The notes beneath the pieces were generated by a model. That model worked only from the letters and a program-made list of their open reading frames with translations, made no database searches and was not told where the DNA came from. Position numbers and translations under genes: made by a program. Shown here one piece after another: positions 19,542 to 26,611 of a stretch of 64,000 nucleotides of DNA. The DNA comes from Thalassospira sp. HF15 (GTDB taxonomy: Bacteria; Pseudomonadota; Alphaproteobacteria; Rhodospirillales; Thalassospiraceae): contig NZ_JAAVKI010000005.1 in the NCBI RefSeq assembly GCF_011806525.1, positions 1 to 64,000 on the forward strand, written 5' to 3'. Within the stretch, counting starts at the first letter, position 1, and every line of letters starts with the position of its first letter.

Positions 19542-19577
19542 AAAACAGCGGATTAGGTTTCCCTGATCCGCTGTTTT
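19542..19577. terminator. Terminator of exonuclease III gene
   Basis: A 16-bp stem (19542-19557 with 19562-19577, one G-T pair) with loop TTTC, flanked by A- and T-rich ends. It sits just after the xthA stop on the minus strand and can work both ways. Confidence 0.88.
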
Positions 19578-19600
19578 CGTTCGGTTTGATCGCGCTTTTG

Positions 19601-20416
19601 TCAGAGGTTGAATTCAACCACAACGGGGGCATGGTCCGACGGTTTTTCCCAGTCACGGGCGGGATCATAGACAGATGCTGTGCGGACTGTTCCGGCCATA
19701 TTGGGCGTCATCCAGACATGATCCAGGCGACGTCCCTTGTTGCTCTTGCGCCAATCGCGCGCACGATAGCTCCACCAGCTAAACAGCTTTTCCGGTTCCG
19801 GCACCACTTCGCGCACGGCGTCGATGAAATCGCCTGACTGGCGGAATTTCTCAAGAATTTCCACCTCGACCGGGGTGTGGCTGACAACACGCAAAAGCTG
19901 CTTGTGCGACCATACGTCGTTTTCCGATGGGGCAATATTGAAGTCACCCACCAGAACCGCCTTGCGATCCGGGTTGGCGGCGCGACGTTCACGCCACCAG
20001 CTGGTCATTTCATCAAGGAAAGACAGCTTGTGGGCAAACTTTTCATTGATCGCCGGGTCCGGTTCATCGCCACCTGCCGGGATATAGAAGTTATGAAGTT
20101 CGACACCGTTTTCAAACTTCGCCATGCAGTGACGGCGGTCTTCCTTGCCACAGAAATTCTTGATATCGGTTTCAACGAACGGCAGGCGCGAAACAATCGC
20201 AACCCCGTTATAGCTTTTCATGCCGTGATTATGGCGATGCACATAGCCCGCCGCTTCAAAGGCATCATGGGGGAAATGCTCATCCGGGCATTTCAATTCC
20301 TGCAGGCAAAGCGCATCAGGCTGCTGTTCTTCAAGGAACTTGACGACCTGTTCGATACGCAGACGAACGGAATTGATGTTCCAGCTTACGATTTTCAAAA
20401 CGGGCTCCGTTTTCAT
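19601..20416 (-). CDS. xthA: Exodeoxyribonuclease III
   Basis: 271 residues from ATG 20416. Endonuclease/exonuclease/phosphatase-fold motifs are complete: SWNINSVRLR, CLQELKCPDEHFP (metal Glu), VGDFNIAPSENDVW, RLDHVWMT and SDHAPVVVEF (catalytic Asp-His). It is a base-excision repair AP endonuclease and 3'-exonuclease. The start is uncertain: the ATG has no ribosome site, while an internal TTG at 20398, right before KIVSWN, has GGAG 6 bases upstream. A 9-codon ORF with its own GGAG ends in an ATGA overlap with the ATG, so translational coupling is also possible. Confidence 0.95.
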   Translation of the reverse strand: MKTEPVLKIVSWNINSVRLRIEQVVKFLEEQQPDALCLQELKCPDEHFPHDAFEAAGYVHRHNHGMKSYNGVAIVSRLPFVETDIKNFCGKEDRRHCMAKFENGVELHNFYIPAGGDEPDPAINEKFAHKLSFLDEMTSWWRERRAANPDRKAVLVGDFNIAPSENDVWSHKQLLRVVSHTPVEVEILEKFRQSGDFIDAVREVVPEPEKLFSWWSYRARDWRKSNKGRRLDHVWMTPNMAGTVRTASVYDPARDWEKPSDHAPVVVEFNL

Positions 20417-20472
20417 ACTTTTAGGGAGGGGCTTTTCGACATGGGCTCCTGACCCACGATCCGCCGCGTGTC

Positions 20473-21159
20473 CTATTTCAAGGTAACGGACAGGTCCGCA
20501 ACATCGGCAATCACCAGATCCATGCGATCCCCGCGCACGACCTTGCCAACACCTTCGGGCGTTCCGGTAAACAGAAGATCGCCCGGCTTGAGTTCAATCA
20601 GCGTCGAAAGGTGCATCAGCGCATCAACCACCGGCCAGATCATTTTGGCCGTGGTATCGTTCTGTCGGACCTCGCCATTGACCGACAGTTTCAGATTGGT
20701 CGCATGCGGATTACCTGCATCGGCTTTGGGCCGGATGGCGGAAATGGCCGCACAGCCATCAAAGGATTTCGCCATATCCCATGGCAGGCGACGCTCCTTA
20801 AGACCCGCCTGAACATCGCGGCGGGTCATATCAAGACCGGCGGCATAACCGAAAATAGCGTCTTCGACAGCGGCCCGATCCAGATCCTTGCCGCCTTTTG
20901 ACAAGGCCGCCACGAGTTCGCCCTCGTAATGCAGATCTTCGGTCCCCGAGGGGTATGGCAGATCACCATTACCAACCACCAGGCAGTCGGTCGGCTTCAT
21001 GAAGACACAGGGTGGAGTATCCGAGGGGTCAGAACCCATTTCGCGAACGTGCTCGGCGTAGTTCTTGCCGATGCAGAAAATGCGGTTTACCGGGAAAACG
21101 TCGTCAGAGCCCTGAACCGGAATGGTCGTCGGTGCAGGTGCGTCAAAGATCAAACTCAT
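20473..21159 (-). CDS. Fumarylacetoacetate hydrolase (FAH) family protein
   Basis: 228 residues from ATG 21159 (MSLIFDAPAP); the frame is open to 21192 but the alternative is less typical. Motifs of the FAH/2-hydroxyhepta-diene-dioate isomerase family are present: FCIGKNYAEHVREMG, FMKPTDCLV, LHYEGELV (metal-binding Glu), GYAAGLDMTRRD and LLFTGTPEGVG. Small single-domain members act as acylpyruvases, oxaloacetate decarboxylases or tautomerases; the substrate cannot be set from sequence. It lies 56 bases before xthA on the same strand. Confidence 0.9.
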   Translation of the reverse strand: MSLIFDAPAPTTIPVQGSDDVFPVNRIFCIGKNYAEHVREMGSDPSDTPPCVFMKPTDCLVVGNGDLPYPSGTEDLHYEGELVAALSKGGKDLDRAAVEDAIFGYAAGLDMTRRDVQAGLKERRLPWDMAKSFDGCAAISAIRPKADAGNPHATNLKLSVNGEVRQNDTTAKMIWPVVDALMHLSTLIELKPGDLLFTGTPEGVGKVVRGDRMDLVIADVADLSVTLK

Positions 21160-21305
21160 GATGACCCCATGTTGTTTATTCAAACTTTGCAACAGTCATA
21201 AACAAGCACGGTTCAGAAAGAAACGACCAAAACGATTTGGCAGACATCTGCTGTCAGGAATTGTCAGGAGGCGTAATCGTCACCCCATGGGAGCACATTT
21301 GCCGA

Positions 21306-21722
21306 TTACTTCTGATTGTCACACTTCTCAAGCTTCTCAAGCTTCTCGCCAAGGATCATATCCCGCACTTTGGTCCTTGCAGCCATCAAGACAGAAAACT
21401 TTTCAGGGTCATGAAGCGCCGGCACAGCAAGGATGAGAAGCTTGGCTGCTTCGCCCGCATTGACATGCAAATGGTATCGCTGCCCCTGAGGGATTGAAAT
21501 GCAGCTGTCACGGCTTTCAAAGACATTGCCATCACCATCGCTGATTTCAACGGTTCCGGAACGCACAAAGACAATCTCTTCGGCATGACGGGTTTGAACG
21601 CCCGACACCACGCATGGTCCCTGCAAGGCGACTTCGCGTGTCGCAAGACAGGATGCAACCTCATCATTTACCGGGGTCGCCGTGTCCTGATCAGTAACAA
21701 GGGTATTAAGCCGTCTTACCAT
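21306..21722 (-). CDS. Cupin-domain protein
   Basis: 138 residues from ATG 21722; the frame is open to 21803. The single cupin barrel shows GVQTRHAEEIVFVRSG (cupin motif 1 with His and Glu) and IPQGQRYHLHVNAGEAAKLLIL (motif 2 with His). It is probably a small metal-binding enzyme or sensor with unknown substrate. The C-terminus is a Lys/Glu-rich helix. It lies upstream of the FAH gene on the same strand. Confidence 0.8.
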   Translation of the reverse strand: MVRRLNTLVTDQDTATPVNDEVASCLATREVALQGPCVVSGVQTRHAEEIVFVRSGTVEISDGDGNVFESRDSCISIPQGQRYHLHVNAGEAAKLLILAVPALHDPEKFSVLMAARTKVRDMILGEKLEKLEKCDNQK

Positions 21723-21819
21723 TTGTGCAATTCCCGAAATTAAAACCTGTTTGGTTTGAACGCGGGGAAAATGCCGATATCGGGCAAAGCACACCATCCA
21801 CAAATGGGGAGTGCAGAAA

Positions 21820-21850
21820 AAAGGGGTGATACAACCTGTACCACCCCTTT
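21820..21850 (-). terminator. Terminator of the 2-hydroxyacid dehydrogenase gene
   Basis: AAAGGGGTG pairs with CACCCCTTT, with inner TACA/TGTA pairing, and is followed on the minus strand by a run of six T. Confidence 0.85.
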
Positions 21851-21871
21851 GAAATCATTATGAAATGCGGA

Positions 21872-22858
21872 TTACAATAATCCTTCGATCACACGATCCG
21901 GTGGTGTGTGACCATCAACAAAGGTCTTGATGTTGATCAGGACCTTCTCGCCCATGTCAACGCGACCCTCAATCGTGGCTGATCCCATATGCGGCAACAG
22001 CACTGCGTTTTGAAGTTCCAGCAATTTCGGGTTTACCGCCGGTTCGTGTTCAAACACGTCCAGACCGGCACCGGCAATTTCACCATCCGCCAGCATCCGG
22101 GTCAGGGCCGGTTCATCAACGATCTCGCCGCGCGCAGTATTCACCAGAATCGCATGCGACTGCATCAGTTTCAAACGTCGTGCCGACAGCAGATGATAGG
22201 TCGCTGGCGTATGCGGACAGTTGACCGAAATGACATCCACATGGGCCAGCATCTGATCAAGGCTTTCCCAATAGGTTGCATCAAGTTCTTCTTCGATATC
22301 GGGATGTACACGCCGGCGGTTATGGTAATGCACCGACAGGCCAAAGCCCTTTGCACGGCGTGCAAGTGCACGGCCAATGCGGCCCATGCCCACAATGCCA
22401 AGCCGCTTGCCCCAGATACGATGACCCAGCATAAGCGTCGGGCCCCAGCCATCCCATGCGCCCTTGCGAATAAGGCGTTCGCCCTCTGCCAGACGGCGCG
22501 ATACCGACAGGATAAGCGCCATGGTCATATCGGCGGTATCCTCGGTCAGTACGTCGGGCGTGTTGGTCACGGTGATGCCGCGCGAACGTGCGGTTTGCAA
22601 ATCGACATGATCAACACCGGTACCGAAATTGGCAATCAGACGCAGGTTCGGCCCCGCATGGGCCAGAACCGCCGCATCGATCTTGTCGGTCACGGTCGGC
22701 ACCAGCACGTCAGCTTCCTTGACCGCATCAATCAGTTCCTGCTTGCCCATCGGCGCATCGTCAATATTCAGACGCGCGTCAAACAGTTCCATCATGCGGG
22801 TTTCAATCGCTTCCGGCAGCTTCCGGGTCACGACGACAAGCGGTTTTTTCTTGGTCAT
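21872..22858 (-). CDS. D-isomer-specific 2-hydroxyacid dehydrogenase (glyoxylate/hydroxypyruvate reductase type)
   Basis: 328 residues, full length. The NAD(P) Rossmann site is LGIVGMGRIGRALARRAKGF followed by HYHNRRR; the Arg-rich end suggests NADPH preference. The catalytic Arg (NTARGEIVDE), Glu (GLDVFEHEP) and His (LLPHMGSAT) are present, along with the substrate loop NFGTGVDHVD. It best fits the GyaR/GhrB type that reduces glyoxylate or hydroxypyruvate. The start ATG is divergent from the SH3 gene across a 200-base gap. Confidence 0.93.
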   Translation of the reverse strand: MTKKKPLVVVTRKLPEAIETRMMELFDARLNIDDAPMGKQELIDAVKEADVLVPTVTDKIDAAVLAHAGPNLRLIANFGTGVDHVDLQTARSRGITVTNTPDVLTEDTADMTMALILSVSRRLAEGERLIRKGAWDGWGPTLMLGHRIWGKRLGIVGMGRIGRALARRAKGFGLSVHYHNRRRVHPDIEEELDATYWESLDQMLAHVDVISVNCPHTPATYHLLSARRLKLMQSHAILVNTARGEIVDEPALTRMLADGEIAGAGLDVFEHEPAVNPKLLELQNAVLLPHMGSATIEGRVDMGEKVLINIKTFVDGHTPPDRVIEGLL

Positions 22859-23058
22859 GTGCCGATCCTATGCGGTCTTTTAACTCTTTTTCAGACAAAA
22901 TACGGCATGTTGCATTTTCATGCCCTGCCGCACTGCAGTGATGCCATGCCAAAAGGTACAAAAGCAAGGATTTTGACGCATTTTTTGTAATTTTATTTCG
23001 CAATCGCGAACTTTTACAAAAGCCGTGCAAATGAAATAAACGAGGGAATACCAACAAG

Positions 23059-23574
23059 ATGCCGCAGATTTTGCGCAAATTTCTGTATCGCTTCATGGCT
23101 TTGGCGATTCTGGGCAGCCTGACCACACCGATCGTGGCCAGCGCACAGGAATCGGGCCTGCCGATCCCGCGATTTGTCGCACTGCGCTCTGACAAGGTGT
23201 TTTTGCGGGCTGGTCCGGGGCTGCGATATCCGAAAGTCTGGATTTATCATCGCCGCAACATGCCGATGGAAGTGGTGTCTGAATTCGACACCTGGCGCAA
23301 AGTCCGTGACTGGGAAGGCAGCGAAGGCTGGGTCCATCAGAGCCTTTTGGTCGGATCGCGCCATGTCATCGTTACAGACGAGAACATCACGCTCTATTCT
23401 GCGGCCGACAAGAACGCACGCAAGATCGCGCTTGTCTCGACAAGCGTGATTGGCAGCATCGAGGATTGCCCGACCACCGTCGACTGGTGTCAGCTACGTT
23501 TTGGTGATTTCGAAGGATGGACGCCCCGTCATGGCTTTTGGGGCATCTATGAGGACGAGAATATCGAAGGATAA
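23059..23574 (+). CDS. Exported SH3-like domain protein
   Basis: 171 residues. A basic N-terminus and hydrophobic stretch end at IVASAQE, a likely signal peptidase site. Two bacterial SH3-like repeats follow: SDKVFLRAGPGLRYPKVWIY..RKVRDWEGSEGWVHQSLL, then a second with NITLYSAADKNARKIALV..CQLRFGDFEGWTPRHGFWGI. The family is periplasmic and may bind peptidoglycan peptides. Upstream is an AT-rich 200-base divergent promoter region. Confidence 0.9.
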   Translation: MPQILRKFLYRFMALAILGSLTTPIVASAQESGLPIPRFVALRSDKVFLRAGPGLRYPKVWIYHRRNMPMEVVSEFDTWRKVRDWEGSEGWVHQSLLVGSRHVIVTDENITLYSAADKNARKIALVSTSVIGSIEDCPTTVDWCQLRFGDFEGWTPRHGFWGIYEDENIEG

Positions 23575-23611
23575 CAATCCTACTCGGTCATCCCGTCACG
23601 CCTGATCAGGT

Positions 23612-24652
23612 TCAGGCTTCAACAGAAATCCGGTTCGTCGGACGATCAGTGCCGAAGCTGCCACCAGATGTTCCATTGCCACCGCTGTCATATCCGCCAA
23701 AGGCGGGCACTGCAAACGGCTGAGCGGGTTCATTGCCTGCACCAAGGAAGCCCTGATCCGACAACGCGTTTTCATCTTCAGCATCCGGATCAAGGAACGG
23801 ATTTTCTTCACGCTCAGGCACCGGATCAGGTCGCGGTTCTGGCAGGGTAATGCCGCCCACTGCCACCGACTGGCTGGCAAGCTGCGCAGACACGTCTCCA
23901 AGATAGGCCTGCAAGTTTTCAGAAATGCGGGCTTGTGCATCCTCACGGCCAGATGGCTCTGATGCGGCAAGCTGTGCCTGCAGGATATTTTCACCCGCAA
24001 CCTGTGAAACACGGTTTTGATCCTGCGCATTACGCAGGCTGCCCTGATCAGACGCGATGGAAATCTCGCGATCACGGAGTGCTTCCTGCGCGTCGTCAAC
24101 CAGCGTTCGGGCATTGGAAACGCCAGCAGTATCTGAAACGTTGATGGCTGACAGACCGGTTGCCAGATCTTCAGAGCTTGAGGCTGACAGTTCAACATCA
24201 ATACGGTTATCCGATGATGTCCCCGTCCCGACCTGGAGCGTGATCGTCTGATCGGATGCCAACAGATCGCGATTCTCAAAGCTGCTATTGGCAGCGATAT
24301 CGTCAATCTGGGTCAGATAATCTTCGATTTGCGTGTTAAGCTGTGCGCGCTGCTGGGTAGACAGATCGCTGTTTTCTTCTGCGATCGTGACCAGCGCATC
24401 AATTTCGTCAAGCGCATCACCAATCCGCGAAAGGTCGCTGGAAGCCTGACCAAGAAGCGAACTGGCATCCCCAAGCGAACTGTTTAATTGCGTACTTGCG
24501 TACCCGGCACCCCGGAGCGAGTCGGCATTGCGATTTGTATTCTGATTATCAGCAGAGGACTGGCTGCTTTCAGACGCAATCAACCTGTTCTGCGGTGCGA
24601 TTGCACGCGCAGTATTGGTATAGATTGGCAGCTGACTGGCCAGTGGTTCCAT
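23612..24652 (-). CDS. Divergent orphan flagellin-like protein with acidic/Pro-rich tail
   Basis: 346 residues from ATG 24652; the frame is open to 24742 without a better site. The N-terminal half follows the flagellin helix pattern: QLNSSLGDASSLLGQASSDL, then IGDALDEIDALVTIAEENSD, then a block aligning with the flagellin 'Ala-x-x-Glu-Ile-x-x-Leu-x-x-Glu-Ile-Asp-x-Ile-Ala-x-x-Thr-x-Phe-Asn' core (NTQIEDYLTQIDDIAANSSF). A terminal-type segment DDAQEALRDREISIASDQG also occurs. Unlike flagellins, the C-terminus does not end with that helix but continues about 140 residues with LPEPRPDPVPEREENPFLD and a Gly/Ser-rich end. No other flagellar gene is nearby. Filament component, cap, secreted minor flagellin and non-motility protein are all open. 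Confidence 0.7.
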   Translation of the reverse strand: MEPLASQLPIYTNTARAIAPQNRLIASESSQSSADNQNTNRNADSLRGAGYASTQLNSSLGDASSLLGQASSDLSRIGDALDEIDALVTIAEENSDLSTQQRAQLNTQIEDYLTQIDDIAANSSFENRDLLASDQTITLQVGTGTSSDNRIDVELSASSSEDLATGLSAINVSDTAGVSNARTLVDDAQEALRDREISIASDQGSLRNAQDQNRVSQVAGENILQAQLAASEPSGREDAQARISENLQAYLGDVSAQLASQSVAVGGITLPEPRPDPVPEREENPFLDPDAEDENALSDQGFLGAGNEPAQPFAVPAFGGYDSGGNGTSGGSFGTDRPTNRISVEA

Positions 24653-24831
24653 CGTTTTTCCGCTCAAACAAGCCGGCAAAACAACTACGTGCTGCACGGG
24701 CAGAAGGACCAAGCAGTATCGATCCCTTGCCAACCTGACCATCCTGGTGTCCGGCGGAAATACCAGCTACTAGTATAGTATATAAGCGAACAAAAATTAA
24801 GCCCCAAAGCGTACCGGTCTACAAACCGGCC

Positions 24832-26223
24832 TTATTCATTGGGTTTACGCCGCAATATTGCGAACATTTCCAGGTGCGATGACCACAAGAACTGATCCAC
24901 CGGAACGACTTTTTCAATTTGATAACCACCATTGCGCAACACCCGCATATCGCGGCTAAACGTCGCCGGATTGCATGATACGGCAATAACCCATTCCGGC
25001 CCGTCGACGGCCAGGGCTTCACACTGTGCCAGCGCACCGGCACGCGGCGGGTCAAACACAACAAGATCAAAACCGGTCAGTTCATCGCCGACAAGCGGCT
25101 GGCGGAAAAGATCGCGTCGCACGACCTTGATCGGGCTTCCCGATTGTCCAACCGCATATTGCAGCAATTCAACCGCACGCGGGTCGCTTTCAACGGCTGT
25201 TACCGAACGCCGTTTGCCCGACAGGGCGAGTGAGAATGTAAAACTGCCAACCCCGCAGAAAAGATCGGCCACGTTTTTCGGTGCAATCTCGTTTACCGCG
25301 GCCTTGATGGCAGCAACCAGTGCCTGTTCCCCTTCACGGGTGGCTTGCAAGAAACCACCGGGCGCAATCGGAACATCAACATTTTCAAAATGAACAACCG
25401 GGGTATGGCGTGCGGCAAGGGGTTCATCCGGACGATCCCCGGTTTTCCAACTGAGCCGCGCAATATTCTGGTCACCGGCGAACTCTGCCAGATCCTGACG
25501 CATATCAAGTTCGGGATCTTTGCTTGCCTGAACCAGCACATCCAGTCCCGTATCGGTCAGGGTGACAAACACTTCCTTGATGTCACGCGCCTGCTCGGGC
25601 GGGCATGCTTCAAGGAACATCACAAACGCTTCGCGAAACGCCATTAGTTCCGGACGCAACACTGCGCAATCGGGCACGTTTAGGACCGTATGGCTAAACC
25701 GCCCATGAAACCCGACAAAGACACCGGTCGCACCGACATGCACGGAAAACCCGGCCCGCCGACGGCTTGCCGGTGGTGAAATTTCGACATCTCCGACCAG
25801 CGCATCCGCATCTTGCGGATCGACACCTGCCCGTTGGACTGCCACCAGGGCCTTGTCACGTTTCCACGTGCGGTAATCATCATCATTCATGTGCTGTAGT
25901 GCGCAGCCACCGCATTCCTTGAAATGCGCACAACGCGGCGCGCTGCCACCACTGGCGCGTGCAATTTCGGCAACAACCTCTGCACCATAGCCATCACCGC
26001 GTTTCTGGCGCAGTGCGACACGCACTTCATCCCCGGGCAAGACGCAATCCACATAGATCAGAACCGACTTTCCATCCGGGGCGATGACATGCGCGATCCC
26101 ATCGCCACGCGCACCGATCTGCTCGATGGTGACGTCTGCTTCATACCCGATCAGCGGATCACGTCGGGATGGTTGACGCTTGCGTCCCCCGCGGGCGCGG
26201 GGATTGCGGTTATGGTGTTTCAT
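24832..26223 (-). CDS. 23S rRNA (uracil-C5)-methyltransferase, RlmD/TrmA family
   Basis: 463 residues from ATG 26223. An N-terminal TRAM domain (VTIEQIGARGDGIAHV) is followed by Fe-S ligands C-x5-C-x2-C (CAHFKECGGC) and a later Cys. The SAM site is DLFCGVGSFTF, and VFDPPRAG and the catalytic Cys block SCNPATFSRD are present. It methylates uracil at C5 in rRNA using SAM; the family assignment is secure, the exact position less so. The very basic N-terminus (HHNRNPRARGGRKRQPSRR) may bind RNA. The Shine-Dalgarno is weak. Confidence 0.92.
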   Translation of the reverse strand: MKHHNRNPRARGGRKRQPSRRDPLIGYEADVTIEQIGARGDGIAHVIAPDGKSVLIYVDCVLPGDEVRVALRQKRGDGYGAEVVAEIARASGGSAPRCAHFKECGGCALQHMNDDDYRTWKRDKALVAVQRAGVDPQDADALVGDVEISPPASRRRAGFSVHVGATGVFVGFHGRFSHTVLNVPDCAVLRPELMAFREAFVMFLEACPPEQARDIKEVFVTLTDTGLDVLVQASKDPELDMRQDLAEFAGDQNIARLSWKTGDRPDEPLAARHTPVVHFENVDVPIAPGGFLQATREGEQALVAAIKAAVNEIAPKNVADLFCGVGSFTFSLALSGKRRSVTAVESDPRAVELLQYAVGQSGSPIKVVRRDLFRQPLVGDELTGFDLVVFDPPRAGALAQCEALAVDGPEWVIAVSCNPATFSRDMRVLRNGGYQIEKVVPVDQFLWSSHLEMFAILRRKPNE

Positions 26224-26611
26224 GGACTCTCTCTGGGGGTGAACCTTGTCACGCAGTAACCGGCCCTGACTGCGGGGGCCGGATTTCCGCCTGAGATACA
26301 CCACTTCACGTTTTCAGAACAGGGGCTAACAACGATTTATTATCGCCAAACCGGTCTCAAAACCCTGTCCGGGAAAGCTTTTTGGCAATCACTAGCGAAA
26401 ATTATTCCGCAATTGCAGGCGACCAACCCCTTAAAGTCGTGTAAGAATAACACCATAAAAGAACGGTACCGTTTTTTGACTCGCAAGATGCCGGACCTAC
26501 TTTTTATACGTCAGCGCGCATAAGCGCCGATGTTTGCTGGTGACCAGACACCAAGTGTGGGCACGGCCCTGATCGGGGAGGATCAGGACGGGTCGCTGTG
26601 TTGGGGGAGAT
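26224..26611. other. Divergent promoter gap before the CHASE-GGDEF-EAL gene
   Basis: 388 bases with no gene seen. It contains a 12-base palindrome AACGGTACCGTT (26462-26473) followed by a T-run, which may be an operator or small terminator. Nearer the plus-strand gene there is AT-rich promoter-like sequence. No riboswitch is recognised. Confidence 0.35.
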
